Shown here: one piece after another, positions 51,187 through 60,217 of the stretch | Numbering within the stretch: the stretch's first letter is position 1 | Layout: each line of letters starts with the position of its first letter | Source: DASUBV01 sp963822485 | GTDB taxonomy: Bacteria; Actinomycetota; Actinomycetes; Streptosporangiales; Streptosporangiaceae | Length of the DNA: 64,000 nt | Assembly: GCA_963822485.1 (NCBI GenBank) | Contig: CAWGHW010000023.1 | Location: forward strand, 112,938 to 176,937 | Direction of reading: 5' to 3' | Made by a program: the position numbers and the translations under genes | The notes under the pieces: model-generated | What the model saw: the letters and a program-made list of their open reading frames with translations, nothing else | Told to the model about the DNA's origin: nothing | Databases searched by the model: none

Positions 51187-52086
51187 GTGAAGGTAGTGGT
51201 GGCCGGCGCGTCCGGCTTCGTCGGCCAGCGGTTGTGCGCGGCCCTGGACCGGGCCGGCCATGAGGTGGTCGCCATGACCAGGAACCCGGCCGGATACCGG
51301 GGGACAGGCACGCCGGTACGCGGCGACGTCCAGGAGCCCGCCACCCTGGAGCCGGCCATGGCCGGCTGTCAGGCCGGGTATTACCTCGTGCACTCCCTCC
51401 AGGACGCGGACTTCGAGCGCATGGACGCCACCGGGGCGACCGCGTTCGGCGAGGCGGCCGCCCGGGCCGGCCTGCACCGCATCGTCTACCTCAGCGGCCT
51501 GGGCGATGACGCGGACGACTTGTCCGCCCACCTGCGCAGCCGCCGTGAGGTCGAGAACCTGCTCGGCGCCGGCGGGGTGCCGGTCACCGTCATCCGGGCC
51601 GGGATCATCGTCGGGCACGGCGGTATCTCCTGGGAGCTGACTCGCCAGCTCGTCGAGCACCTGCCGGTCATGATCACCCCCCAGTGGGTCGCCACCCGCA
51701 CCCAGCCGATCGCGGTCGACGACGTGGTGACGTACCTGGCCGGCGTGCTGGAGCCGCCGGAGGCGTCGGACCGGGTCTTCGAGGTCGGGGGGCCGGACGT
51801 GATCCAGTACTCGACGATGCTGCGCCGCGTCGCCGCCATCGAGAACCGCCCGCTGCTCCTGCTGCCGGTGCCGCTGCTCACCCCCTGGCTGTCCTCGCTG
51901 TGGCTGACCCTGGTCACCGACATCGACACCGGTACCGGCCGGGCGCTCGTAGATTCCATGATTAACGAGGTGGTCGTGCGCGACCAGTCGATCAGGGACC
52001 TGGTCCCGATCCAGCCTCAGTCCTATGACGACGCCGTGCGAGCGGCCCTGCGCGAACGGCGCGAGGCCGCGCAGGTCCGCCCATGA
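51187..52086 (+). CDS. NAD(P)-binding NmrA/atypical SDR-like protein
   Basis: A 299-residue extended-SDR/NmrA-like protein. VVVAGASGFVGQRLCAALDR is the dinucleotide loop; DVQEPATLEPAMAG, YYLVHSLQDADFERMDATGA and RIVYLSGLGDDADDLSAHLR follow the pattern of YcfE/DUF2867-type reductases. The substrate domain is variable, and no Tyr-x3-Lys is obvious. It may act on lipids or quinone-like compounds or serve as redox sensor. GTG 51187 is preceded by a G-run. The stop overlaps the CPBP protease start (ATGA). Confidence 0.85.
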   Translation: MKVVVAGASGFVGQRLCAALDRAGHEVVAMTRNPAGYRGTGTPVRGDVQEPATLEPAMAGCQAGYYLVHSLQDADFERMDATGATAFGEAAARAGLHRIVYLSGLGDDADDLSAHLRSRREVENLLGAGGVPVTVIRAGIIVGHGGISWELTRQLVEHLPVMITPQWVATRTQPIAVDDVVTYLAGVLEPPEASDRVFEVGGPDVIQYSTMLRRVAAIENRPLLLLPVPLLTPWLSSLWLTLVTDIDTGTGRALVDSMINEVVVRDQSIRDLVPIQPQSYDDAVRAALRERREAAQVRP

Positions 52087-52826
52087 CGCTGCGCCGCGGC
52101 GGTCGCCCCAGCACCGGCGCGCCCAGTGCCGCCGCGTGGCTCGGGGTGGCCGGGGCCGGAGCATCGGCGCTGCTCCGGGCCTCGTTTAAGGCCACGGCAG
52201 GCTCCGCGCGCTTCTACCTGCTGACCACCAGCCTGGCCGGTACCTGGACGTGCGGCGCGCTCGGCGCGGGCCCCATCCCGTGGCGCGGCCAGCGCTGGTC
52301 CACCAGTCCGGGAAGCGCGGTACGGGCCCTGATCGCCGTCCCCGTGGTCACCGGGGCCGCCACCTTCGCCGTGTTCTACGGCGCGGCGCGGGTCGCCCGC
52401 CGCCACCGCACCCTGCGCCGGGCCATCGCCAGCGTGCTGGGCTACGCCGAAGCCGGGTCAACCCCGCTGGTCATGCTCATCGCGGCGGGCAGCGGGGTGG
52501 CGGAAGAGCTGTTCTTCCGCGGCGCCTTGTGGTCCGGATCGCGCCCGCTGCGCACCAGCACGCTGGCCTACGCCGCGTCGACCGCGGCTACCGGCAACCC
52601 GGCGCTGGTCCTGGCCGGCCTGGTCACCAGCGTGATCTTCGGCTGGCAGCGGGACGTCACCGGCGGGGTGCTGGCCCCGGCCGTCACCCACGTCACCTGG
52701 TCCGTGCTCATGCTGCACTACCTCCCGCCGCTGTTTCGTGACGCGGACCGGCCGGGGACTCTTGCTGGGCGAAGAAGGCGCGGATCTCGCGGGCGACGAT
52801 CTCGGGCTGGCCGCCGCCGGGGTTAG
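52083..52826 (+). CDS. CPBP-family intramembrane glutamic protease-like protein
   Basis: A 247-residue membrane protein. The CPBP (Rce1-like) motif GVAEELFFRG (about residue 138) provides the Glu-Glu-x3-Arg set. The second motif FGWQRDVTGGVLAPAVTHVT and TWSVLMLHYLP supply His/Asn positions. Helices flank these. By family it cleaves or processes membrane substrates; some members act in peptide maturation or immunity. Its last ~40 codons overlap the convergent hydrolase gene by 119 nt, and the tail (Arg/Gly-rich) is probably not functional. Coupled to the NmrA-like gene. Confidence 0.82.
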   Translation: MTLRRGGRPSTGAPSAAAWLGVAGAGASALLRASFKATAGSARFYLLTTSLAGTWTCGALGAGPIPWRGQRWSTSPGSAVRALIAVPVVTGAATFAVFYGAARVARRHRTLRRAIASVLGYAEAGSTPLVMLIAAGSGVAEELFFRGALWSGSRPLRTSTLAYAASTAATGNPALVLAGLVTSVIFGWQRDVTGGVLAPAVTHVTWSVLMLHYLPPLFRDADRPGTLAGRRRRGSRGRRSRAGRRRG

Positions 52827-53739
52827 TGCTGCTGGCGTCGCTGGAGCCGCCGTGGTCGAGGCCGGGGAACTCGACGCGCCGGCTGCGGGGCAGGGTCTGG
52901 GCGAGGGCGTCGAGGGCCGGCTTGAGATCGGGCAGGCCCTTGCTGCCGCCGAGGAGGAGCACGTCGGCGGGCATCCCGGCCAGGGTGCCGATGGTCCCGG
53001 CCGTCTCGGCGAGCAGCCTTCCCTCATAGCGCAGGGTCGGGGCCAGCTGGCGCATGGTGACGGTGTCGGCGGCGGCCTTCTTGTCCTCGCGGTTCATGCC
53101 CAGGCGCGTGAGCGACTCCAGCAGCCGGCGCGGCATGAGCCTGAAGACCGGCGGGGCCAGGCCGAATCCGTACATGCTGGTGATCAGCGCGGCCGCGGTG
53201 TTGCCCTGGGCCAGCTCCTGGTCGAACCGGCTGATCCAGTCGGTGGGCCAGGCGGCGTCCATCAGCAGCGCGGGCTCGTAGACGGCGACTTTGCGGATGG
53301 CCGGACGGGTGCGCGCGGCCTCGAGCGCGGCCAGGCCGCCGGCGCTGACCCCGAAGACCAGCCGGGCGCCTGAGTCGGCCAGGACGGCGTCCAGGTCCTC
53401 GACCTCGGTGCGGAGGCCGTGGTCCGGGCGGTACGGGCCGGACATGCCGCGACCGCGCCGGTCGGGCAGGTAGACGGTGAAGGCGTCGGCCAGCGCCAGC
53501 GCGAGCCGGGTGTGGCTGCGGGCGGACTCCATGCTGCCGTGCAGCAGCACCACGGCGGGGCCGTGACCGACTCGCAGGTAGCCGATGGTGGTGCCGTCCC
53601 GTGAGGTGACGGAGCCAGCGGTCAGCTGGGTCGTGGACAGCTGGGTCGTGGTCAGCTGGGTCGTGGTCAGCTCAGTCGTGGTCAGCTCAGTCGGGGTCAG
53701 CTCGGCGGTCGTCAGTTCGGTGGTCCTGGCGGTGTTCAT
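52708..53739 (-). CDS. Alpha/beta hydrolase with N-terminal TTELT repeats
   Basis: A 343-residue alpha/beta hydrolase: VVLLHGSMESARSH (oxyanion), LVFGVSAGGLAALEA (nucleophile Ser), VLLLGGSKGLPDL (acid region, here without the usual Asp in GxxD) and EFPGLDHGGSSDA (His). The first ~42 residues are seven 5-residue units such as ELTTT and QLTTT, coded by a 15-bp tandem repeat. Conserved sequence starts at GSVTSRDGTTIGY. AGGGAGATTGAC precedes ATG 53739. The PadR gene ends 10 nt upstream, so both share a promoter and operator. The weak acid site leaves activity open. Confidence 0.82.
   Translation of the reverse strand: MNTARTTELTTAELTPTELTTTELTTTQLTTTQLSTTQLTAGSVTSRDGTTIGYLRVGHGPAVVLLHGSMESARSHTRLALALADAFTVYLPDRRGRGMSGPYRPDHGLRTEVEDLDAVLADSGARLVFGVSAGGLAALEAARTRPAIRKVAVYEPALLMDAAWPTDWISRFDQELAQGNTAAALITSMYGFGLAPPVFRLMPRRLLESLTRLGMNREDKKAAADTVTMRQLAPTLRYEGRLLAETAGTIGTLAGMPADVLLLGGSKGLPDLKPALDALAQTLPRSRRVEFPGLDHGGSSDASSTNPGGGQPEIVAREIRAFFAQQESPAGPRHETAAGGSAA
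53621..53719. repeat. 15-bp tandem repeat, about seven units
   Basis: Units around GTCAGCTGGGTCGTG on the plus strand. They encode the ELTTT/QLTTT units at the hydrolase N-terminus. Unit length is a multiple of 3, so copy number can change without frame loss. Confidence 0.85.
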
Positions 53740-53749
53740 GTCAATCTCC

Positions 53750-54373
53750 CTAGGTGGCCGGGGTGTTCTCGCCGTGGAAGTCGGCCCACGGGCCGGTCCA
53801 GTCGGTGGCGGGGTCGGTGATGCGCTGGATGAGCCGGCTGGTGAAGGCCGAGTCGGCCTCCAGCAGGGCGAGCCGGTACTCCTCCTCGATCAGGAAGAGC
53901 CCGGGCACCCCGCCGGCCAGGGACGTGTCGATCAGGCCGCGGGCCTCGGCCTCCAGCCGGGCCAGGCGGCTCTGCCGCTCCCGCAGCAGGCCGAGGACCT
54001 GGCTGGGCGGCAGCGCGCCGATGAGCGACAGCGCGGCCACGAAGGCCGGGTACTCGTGCTGCGGCCGCTCGACCAGCTCGGCGAGCCAGTCCCGCAGCTC
54101 GCCGCGGCCGGCGTCGGTGAGGGCGTACACGGTGCGCTCGGGCCGCTGCCCGGCGCGGCTGGTCTCCTGCTCGTCGATGAACCCGGCCCTGGCCAGCTGC
54201 CCGATGACCATGTACAGCGATCCGTGGTTGAACTTGATGCTGCGGTCGTCGCCGTGCTCGCGCAGGGTCCGCCCCAGCTCGTACGGGTGCATGGGCCGCT
54301 GGGACAGGTAGGACAGCACGGCCAGGGCGAGCAGGTTGCCGACCTTGCGCTTGCCGGTCATCTGGTCAGGCAC
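53750..54373 (-). CDS. PadR-family transcriptional regulator with C-terminal VirR-like domain
   Basis: A 207-residue two-domain PadR regulator. The winged helix is NLLALAVLSYLSQRPMHPYE, then FNHGSLYMVIGQLARAGFID, and the C-terminal helical dimerisation domain starts near VERPQHEYPAFVAALSLIGA. GTG 54373 has GGAAGGGAA 6 nt upstream; ATG 54361 is an alternative. It heads an operon with the repeat-bearing hydrolase 10 nt downstream. The palindrome inside its promoter points to autorepression. Confidence 0.88.
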   Translation of the reverse strand: MPDQMTGKRKVGNLLALAVLSYLSQRPMHPYELGRTLREHGDDRSIKFNHGSLYMVIGQLARAGFIDEQETSRAGQRPERTVYALTDAGRGELRDWLAELVERPQHEYPAFVAALSLIGALPPSQVLGLLRERQSRLARLEAEARGLIDTSLAGGVPGLFLIEEEYRLALLEADSAFTSRLIQRITDPATDWTGPWADFHGENTPAT

Positions 54374-54412
54374 TGCGGGTTCCCTTCCGGGGTCTTCCTG
54401 CGGACAGGATCG

Positions 54413-54441
54413 AGTATCCATGACTGAATAGTCAGTGTCAA
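54413..54441 (-). promoter_or_regulatory. PadR promoter with operator in the spacer
   Basis: Minus strand: TTGACA (54441-54436), 17 nt, GATACT (54418-54413). The palindrome TGACTGAATAGTCA (54421-54434) lies wholly in the spacer, so a bound dimer would exclude polymerase. Confidence 0.8.
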
Positions 54442-54623
54442 CTATTACGCGAGCAGGCGCGACGGCAATTTGCGAGCCGCCGGGTCCAGTTATGACGGTT
54501 CGGTGACGGGAACGAGCACGGGGCTCCCGCCTGGACGGGCAGGCTCATACGATCTGCGTGGGCCAACTCCTGGCGCCCGCGGAGCCGCTATCCCCGGGCT
54601 GAGGGTCCTCGAGGGAGAACAGC

Positions 54624-56279
54624 ATGTCTGGGCAGGCGCGCTGGACGCGGTTCGCGGACGGCACGAGCAAGGTGCGCAGCCTGTTCATGCCTGCCCGCAC
54701 GCTCGCCCGCCGGCACTGGCTGTTCATGATCGTCTTCAGCGCCGGGCTGTCGCTGCGGATCCTGACTCAGGTCGCCTACAGCCCGGCGCTGGTCTACATC
54801 GACTCCTACCGCTACCTGCACGGCGACTCCAGCCTGGATCCGGTGGGCTACCTGGTCCTGCTGTGGCCGCTGCAGCACGCCGGCGGACTGGCCGCCGTCG
54901 CGGCGGGCCAGCACATCCTGGGCCTGGCGATGGCGCTGGCGCTGTATGCGATCCTGCTCCGCCGCGGCATGTGGCGCTGGGCGGCCGCGCTTGCTGCCGC
55001 GCCCGTGCTGCTGGATGGCTATCAGCTGCAGGCCGAGCAGACGATCATGCCGGATGTGCTGTTCGAGGCGCTCATCGTGGCCGCTCTCCTGCTGCTGCTG
55101 TGGCGCCCCCGTCCCGGTGCCTGGCAGGTGGGCCTGGCTGGCCTGGCCCTGGGCGTGGCCGTTGACGTCCGGCAGGTCGGCGAAGTCCTGATCGTGCCAG
55201 CGCTGGCCTTCCTGCTGGTCCGCGCGATGCGATGGCAGCGGCTGGTGCAGAGCGCGCTGGTCGCGGCCGGCTTCGCGATCCCGGTGCTGGCCTACATGGC
55301 CGTTCAGTTCGGGGTGTCCGGTCACTTCATGTTCACCGAGCGAAATTCGTATGTGTTCTACGGGCGCGCGGCCGCGGCGGCGGACTGCGCGACGCTCCGG
55401 CTGCCGCCAGACGAGCGGAGCCTGTGCCCATCACCGCAGGTGGTCACCACCCTGGGCATCGATGGCCTGGTCGGTGATCCTGATGGCCCGCTGCTGAGCT
55501 ACCAGCCGCCGCCCGGCATGACGGTCGGGGCCATGGCCGAGCGCTTCGAGCGCGCGGTCGTCATGCAGCAGCCGGCGGCGGTGGTCAGCGCCATCGACCG
55601 CAATTTCGTCAAGCTGTTCGCCCTGACCAGGGACACCACTCCCGGGGACATGCCGATCAGCCGCTGGCAATTCCAGGCCACCTATCCCACCTACCCGCCC
55701 TTGATCACCGTGCGCTATGTCGCCTCGATCAGGCCGGGCGGCGGCCAGCCATCGGTCATCAGGCCACTGGCCGAGGCGCTCCGCGATTACCAGCTGCACG
55801 GCGGGTACACACCCGGGCCCCTGCTCGCGCTGGCCGCGCTGGCGGGCCTGGCCGGCAGCTGCAGCATGGTCGTCGGCGGCCGGCGCGACCGCACGGCCGC
55901 GGCAGCTGCCTGCCTGCTGTTCACCGCCACCGCCGTCACCGTCCTGCTCGTCTCGGACGCGTTCGAATTCTCGTGGCGCTACCAGCTCCCCGCCCTGGTC
56001 TTGCTGCCACCAGGGGGAATACTCGGAGCGGCGGCCATTACCACCGCCATGCGCAGATGCCGGACCGAAGCGGGCATCAATAACAAGGACGCACAGCCGG
56101 CTCGTGCGCCGGGACGCCGATCTGGGTCAGGGCAGCTGCCACAGGGTTATCCCGAAGCTGCCGAAGGGCGCTCCGTCGACGACGGTGCGCCCGTCGGGGG
56201 CGAGCAGGGGCTGGCCGCCGTTGCCGCCGCCGTCGGGGGTGGGGGCCGGGTGGCTGAACGCGGCGACCCGGGTGACTGA
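54624..56279 (+). CDS. Multi-pass membrane protein, glycosyltransferase-C-like
   Basis: 551 residues with about ten transmembrane helices. The first-loop sequence VAYSPALVYIDSYRYLHGDS has the Asp typical of GT-C lipid-linked-sugar transferases, and further helices are GVAVDVRQVGEVLIVPALAF and LLFTATAVTVLLVSDAFEF. It probably moves a sugar from a polyprenyl carrier, but no close family was recognised. CGAGGGAGAACAGC gives a good ribosome site. The last ~50 residues are Gly/Pro-rich, overlap the convergent WD40 gene by 153 nt and look non-native; the true end may be earlier in an ancestral form. Confidence 0.7.
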   Translation: MSGQARWTRFADGTSKVRSLFMPARTLARRHWLFMIVFSAGLSLRILTQVAYSPALVYIDSYRYLHGDSSLDPVGYLVLLWPLQHAGGLAAVAAGQHILGLAMALALYAILLRRGMWRWAAALAAAPVLLDGYQLQAEQTIMPDVLFEALIVAALLLLLWRPRPGAWQVGLAGLALGVAVDVRQVGEVLIVPALAFLLVRAMRWQRLVQSALVAAGFAIPVLAYMAVQFGVSGHFMFTERNSYVFYGRAAAAADCATLRLPPDERSLCPSPQVVTTLGIDGLVGDPDGPLLSYQPPPGMTVGAMAERFERAVVMQQPAAVVSAIDRNFVKLFALTRDTTPGDMPISRWQFQATYPTYPPLITVRYVASIRPGGGQPSVIRPLAEALRDYQLHGGYTPGPLLALAALAGLAGSCSMVVGGRRDRTAAAAACLLFTATAVTVLLVSDAFEFSWRYQLPALVLLPPGGILGAAAITTAMRRCRTEAGINNKDAQPARAPGRRSGSGQLPQGYPEAAEGRSVDDGAPVGGEQGLAAVAAAVGGGGRVAERGDPGD

Positions 56280-57509
56280 CCGGGGGCGGGTCACGTTCCA
56301 GGTGAAGACGTAGTCCCGGACGGACCACGTAGGGCCCTGCGGACCGGACGTGCCGGCGACGGAGGAGAAGTTCACCACGGCGGTCAGGGTCCGCCCGTCC
56401 GGGGCGAAGCCCAGCGCGAAGTTGCCGGCGGGACCGCAACCTGGTCCGCAGAAGTCGACGGCGAGCCGCGCGGCGGGCAGCGTCTTCATGGTCGCGACGC
56501 GGACCGGGCCGGCGGCGGAGATGTCAAACAAGGTCACCGTGCCCCGGGTGCCCACGTCGGCGAGCAGGTCCGAGGCCGGCGCGAACGCGACCGCCTGGAT
56601 GAAGCCCGACGGCCCGGCGAAGGCGGCGATCCTGGTGGCGCGAGCCGGGTCGGTCACGTTCCACACGGCGACCTGGTTGCGGCCGGCCGTGGCGGCCAGC
56701 AGGCGCCCGTCGGGGGAGAACGCGATATCGCCCTGGTAGAAGGGGTCGGGTGCCTGGCAGGGCTGGCCGCAGGCAGCCGGGGAGGGCGGCACGACCGGGG
56801 CGGCCAGGACGCGCAGCAGGCGGGGCCGGGCCGGGCGGGTCAGGTCCCACAGGTAGATCCGGTCGGTGAAGGCGGTGGCCAGGACCCGGCCGTCGGGGGA
56901 GAACGCCTCGCCCCACAGCACGCGGTGATCGCCGGTCCGCAGCTGAACTAGCCGGGCCGGATGGCGGGGGCGGGTCACGTTCCACAGCTGGGGCTGATCG
57001 GCGAACGAGACCGTCGCCACCGTGCGGCCGTCCGGGGACAGCGTCGCGGGCGCGCCGCCCTCGAACACCGCCAGCCGCCGGGGCCCGGCCGGGCTGGCGA
57101 TGTTCCACAAGGTGTCGGTGCCGTCCATGGCCCCGGAGGTGCCGGTCAGCAGGATGTGCTGGCCCGGACCGAACGCCATGGCGTTCACGCTGCCCTCGAT
57201 GCCGATGTGCCAGTGGCTGTCCTTCCAGTTCTGGGCGTGGACCCACCAGGCGAACGGCGCTCCGAGCACGAGGACGAAGGCCCCGCAGGTCAGGGCCGTG
57301 GTGCGCAGGAGCGGCAGGCCGGGCCGATGCGCGCGCCAGGCCGGGTCCAGGTGGGTGCTCGCCGCGCCGGCGGCCAGGTTGAGCACGGTCCGGGCGCTGG
57401 GCTGGTGCTGGTCCAGCACCGCCAGCAGCTCGCGCGCGTAGCGCTGCCGCCAGCGGCGCGGGTAGCAGGCCACCAGGGCGCGGGACAGGCGGGCGGCCAG
57501 GCCGGGCAT
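56127..57509 (-). CDS. Membrane-anchored WD40-repeat protein
   Basis: A 460-residue protein. A basic N-terminal region (LVACYPRRWRQRYARELLAV) resembles the cytoplasmic start of PadR-associated permease-type proteins, followed by one transmembrane helix (LLRTTALTCGAFVLVLGAPF). At least seven WD40-like blades follow, with repeated motifs such as LSPDGRTVATVSF, FSPDGRVLATAFTDRIYLWD and FSPDGRLLAATAGRNQVAVW. The propeller would face outward and bind a partner. The PadR gene ends 11 nt upstream, so both form an operon. The enzyme or signal it serves is unknown. Confidence 0.85.
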   Translation of the reverse strand: MPGLAARLSRALVACYPRRWRQRYARELLAVLDQHQPSARTVLNLAAGAASTHLDPAWRAHRPGLPLLRTTALTCGAFVLVLGAPFAWWVHAQNWKDSHWHIGIEGSVNAMAFGPGQHILLTGTSGAMDGTDTLWNIASPAGPRRLAVFEGGAPATLSPDGRTVATVSFADQPQLWNVTRPRHPARLVQLRTGDHRVLWGEAFSPDGRVLATAFTDRIYLWDLTRPARPRLLRVLAAPVVPPSPAACGQPCQAPDPFYQGDIAFSPDGRLLAATAGRNQVAVWNVTDPARATRIAAFAGPSGFIQAVAFAPASDLLADVGTRGTVTLFDISAAGPVRVATMKTLPAARLAVDFCGPGCGPAGNFALGFAPDGRTLTAVVNFSSVAGTSGPQGPTWSVRDYVFTWNVTRPRSVTRVAAFSHPAPTPDGGGNGGQPLLAPDGRTVVDGAPFGSFGITLWQLP

Positions 57510-57520
57510 CGTCGCCGTCC

Positions 57521-57838
57521 TCAGGCCGTCGCGGTGCGCCGCTGGCCGGTGCGCACGACCTGCTGCATGGTCGCGAGCTGCTCGGCCAGCACCGCCTCGC
57601 CCGCGGCGGTGATCTCGTACGGGCGGCGGCGCTCCTGCGTGGGCAGCGGCCGCACCCAGCCGCGGCGCTCCAGCCGCGACAGCGCCCCGTACAGGGTGCC
57701 GGGCTCCATGGACACGCCGCTGAACCCGGCGACATCGGTCATGATCGCGTAGCCGTGCCTGGGCCCGCCGGCCAGGCTGGTCAGGATCAGCACCGACGGG
57801 TCGGCGAACCGGCCCAGGTCATCGAACTTGCCATGCAT
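57521..57838 (-). CDS. PadR-family transcriptional regulator
   Basis: A 105-residue single-domain PadR protein (FADPSVLILTSLAGGPRHGY, then MEPGTLYGALSRLERRGWVR and RRRPYEITAAGEAVLAEQL). ATG 57838 is chosen: GGAGG lies 8 nt upstream; ATGs at 57862 and 57853 would put this ribosome site inside the gene. It controls the WD40 gene with which it is co-transcribed, and itself through the operator at 57867-57885. Confidence 0.88.
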   Translation of the reverse strand: MHGKFDDLGRFADPSVLILTSLAGGPRHGYAIMTDVAGFSGVSMEPGTLYGALSRLERRGWVRPLPTQERRRPYEITAAGEAVLAEQLATMQQVVRTGQRRTATA

Positions 57839-57866
57839 GCCGGCCGCCTCCATAGTCAGCACCGCT

Positions 57867-57909
57867 TACTAAGTTGTGATTAGTAGCGTACCGGGCGGCT
57901 CGCTGTCAA
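57867..57909 (-). promoter_or_regulatory. PadR promoter and TACTAA-N7-TTAGTA operator
   Basis: Minus strand: TTGACA (57909-57904), 18 nt, TACTAA (57885-57880). The perfect inverted repeat TACTAA-N7-TTAGTA (57867-57885) covers the -10 box and the start of transcription. PadR dimers usually bind such AT-rich repeats. Confidence 0.75.
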
Positions 57910-57913
57910 CTAC

Positions 57914-60217
57914 CTATGGGCCCTGGAGCAGGGCGAGCAGCGCGAAGATGCCGCCCTGCACGGGGCGGGCCTGGAAGCCGACCTGGTTGCCGCTGATCGT
58001 GTCGTACAGGTCGCTGAACGGCACCCGGCTCGGGGTCGTGTGGGCGTAGGCGTAGACGCGGTCGATCAGCTCCTGCTTGACCGGGTAGTCGGACAGCCAG
58101 GCGGCGGTGAACATCTCCCAGTCCGACTTGGCGTAGCTGTGCGGCACCTGCAGCGGCACCCCGAACACGTTGCTCACGCCGTGATACCAGCTCGCCTGCT
58201 CGGCCGCGACCGTCGCCGGGACCAGGCCGGTGCCCAGCAGCCGGTCGGCGTAGGCGTTGTAGGTGGTGCCCCAGGTGCCGTTGCCGCCGTCGCTCCCGCT
58301 GTAGGTGAGATCCAGGTGCTTGCTGCCGGGGTCCTGGGCGTGCTGGGCCCAGTAGGAGATGAACTGCCGCGCCTGCGCCGGGTAGGAGGCGGCGTCGGCG
58401 GTGTTCCCGGCCGCGGTCGCGACCTGGCCCATGGCGGCCACCGCGATGATGCCCTTGAGGGCCAGGTTGACGCTGTGCGCGATGGGCCCGGCGAAGTCGT
58501 CGGTCTGGTTCTGGAAGCCGGGATCGGGCAGGTTGGCGACCAGGTAGTCGGCCCACTGCTTGAGGATCTGGTAGTGGGCCTTGGCGAAGGCGGCCGCGGC
58601 CGGCGCGCTGGCCTGCTTGAGGTACGCCGCCGTCATGATCAGCATGTTGCCGGTTTCCTCGACCGGCATGTCCTCTTCCTGGCCGTCGTTGTGGCCGGAG
58701 GCCACCGGGTAGGACGAGCCCAGGTCGTGCTCGGCGAAGGCCTTCGGCCAGCCGCCGGTCTCGGCGTAGGCCAGCAGCGGCTCGAGCAGCAGGGCCAGGT
58801 ACCCCGGGTCGGCGTAGATCCAGGCCGGCGAGGCCGGGTAGAGCACATCGACCGTGGACACGTTGCCGTCGCTGGAGATCTCCTTGAGGAAGGCCCAGGG
58901 CTCGCCGCCGGGGCCGACCACGAGCTCAGTACCGGCGTAGGCCTGGCGCAGGGCGATGTCGCACAGGCCCGCGTAAGCCGGGCCGCCGGCTCTCTGCGCG
59001 GCGGCGGTGATGCGGGCGTCCAGGCGGTCGGCCCGCTTCCGGGCGGCGGGCAGGTCGGCGTGGAAGAACGCCAGCAGGTCCGGCCAGGCCGAGAAGTCTG
59101 CCGTCCACAGCGGCTGAAGCGGCTGGCCGAGGTAGCTCACCACGGGCGTCCGGACGTGGCCGATCGACGCCTGGGTGGTGACCGCCGAGCCGGTGACCGA
59201 GCCGAGGTCCGCGCAGAAGCCGAACACCGGCCAGTTGTCGTTGATCGCGCGGTAGTTGGTGTCGTTGCCATTGGTGAGGTGGCCGTTGCTGACGAACTGG
59301 GCCCTGACCACGATGTCCTGCCCGGACTGGTAGGTGAGCCTGGCCGAGTCCGGGGTCGCCCAGACGATGCTGCCCCACGCGGCCAGCTGGTCCTGCTCGG
59401 TGAGCGGCTGCTGGTTCTGCAGCTCGACGGTCCAGGCCCGCAGCGTTCCGCCGGAGTACGGCACGGAGGAAGGCGCCCAGGTGATCGCCTGGGAGTCGTC
59501 GCCGCTGGTCCACTCGCCGGAGATGTCGAAGTACAGCTGCACGTCGTGCGAGCCGCCGTCCAGGCTGCTGGCCGTCATCAGGACGTAGCTCATCGGGATC
59601 GACTGCCGGCGCGGGTCACCGGGCTCGACCGGGGACAGGAACTCGACGACCAGGCTGACGCCGCCGCCCTGCAGGTGGAACCGGGACCGGGTCGGCGTGA
59701 CCTCCAGCAGGGTCTGGTCCAGGCCCTGCTCGAAGCCCTGGACCGTGCCGGGGGTGCCGTTGTTCCCGTTCGGGACGTCGAGCACGATCGTCGGGGCGCC
59801 CATGAACAGGTAGGAGACCCCGTCGATGCGGGCGATGCCGCCCATGGCCGTGACGTGCCCGGTCCAGAACTGCTGCCAGGTGCCGGGCAGCGTGGTCGCC
59901 GGCAGCCAGGTGCTCAGGTACGGGCTGCGGACGGCGAGCGGGGCGGCCGGGGGCCGGATGGGGGTGGCGGTCAGGCCGGCGGGCGCGGGGGCCTGTGCCG
60001 GGGAGAACGCGGCGGTGAGCTGCGCTTCCGGTGGGCCGGCCGCGCCGCTGCGTTCCGGGAGGGGGCGCCTGGCCGGCGCCCGCAGGCCGGCCCGGGCGGC
60101 CGCGCCCGCCACGCCGCCCGCGGCGGCGGCGACTCCGGTGTAGCGCAGGAAGGCCCGCCGGGCGGGTTCCCCGGGCCGAGCGTGGGCTAACTCATGGGAG
60201 CGACGATCCTCGGGCAT
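57914..60217 (-). CDS. GtaA-like (DUF4965/DUF5127/DUF1793) exported protein
   Basis: A 767-residue protein. The N-terminus has a twin-arginine-type signal (ARRAFLRYTGVAAAAGGVAG). The order then matches the fungal glutaminase A-like family: a beta-sandwich (residues ~80-370, e.g. VQLYFDISGEWTSGDDSQAI), then an (alpha/alpha)6-barrel containing LCDIALRQAYAGTELVVGPG, KEISSDGNVSTVDVLYPASP and ASGHNDGQEEDMPVEETGNM. The acidic EEDMPVEETGNM segment is the likely active-site region as in related glycosidase-fold proteins. True substrate is uncertain; family members are named glutaminases. CGAGGAGGGACAGC sets ATG 60217. Confidence 0.88.
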   Translation of the reverse strand: MPEDRRSHELAHARPGEPARRAFLRYTGVAAAAGGVAGAAARAGLRAPARRPLPERSGAAGPPEAQLTAAFSPAQAPAPAGLTATPIRPPAAPLAVRSPYLSTWLPATTLPGTWQQFWTGHVTAMGGIARIDGVSYLFMGAPTIVLDVPNGNNGTPGTVQGFEQGLDQTLLEVTPTRSRFHLQGGGVSLVVEFLSPVEPGDPRRQSIPMSYVLMTASSLDGGSHDVQLYFDISGEWTSGDDSQAITWAPSSVPYSGGTLRAWTVELQNQQPLTEQDQLAAWGSIVWATPDSARLTYQSGQDIVVRAQFVSNGHLTNGNDTNYRAINDNWPVFGFCADLGSVTGSAVTTQASIGHVRTPVVSYLGQPLQPLWTADFSAWPDLLAFFHADLPAARKRADRLDARITAAAQRAGGPAYAGLCDIALRQAYAGTELVVGPGGEPWAFLKEISSDGNVSTVDVLYPASPAWIYADPGYLALLLEPLLAYAETGGWPKAFAEHDLGSSYPVASGHNDGQEEDMPVEETGNMLIMTAAYLKQASAPAAAAFAKAHYQILKQWADYLVANLPDPGFQNQTDDFAGPIAHSVNLALKGIIAVAAMGQVATAAGNTADAASYPAQARQFISYWAQHAQDPGSKHLDLTYSGSDGGNGTWGTTYNAYADRLLGTGLVPATVAAEQASWYHGVSNVFGVPLQVPHSYAKSDWEMFTAAWLSDYPVKQELIDRVYAYAHTTPSRVPFSDLYDTISGNQVGFQARPVQGGIFALLALLQGP

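Noticed and set aside
58040..60190. 716-codon plus-strand frame
   Set aside because: Antisense to the GtaA-like gene; Gly/Arg/Val-rich composition typical of a shadow.
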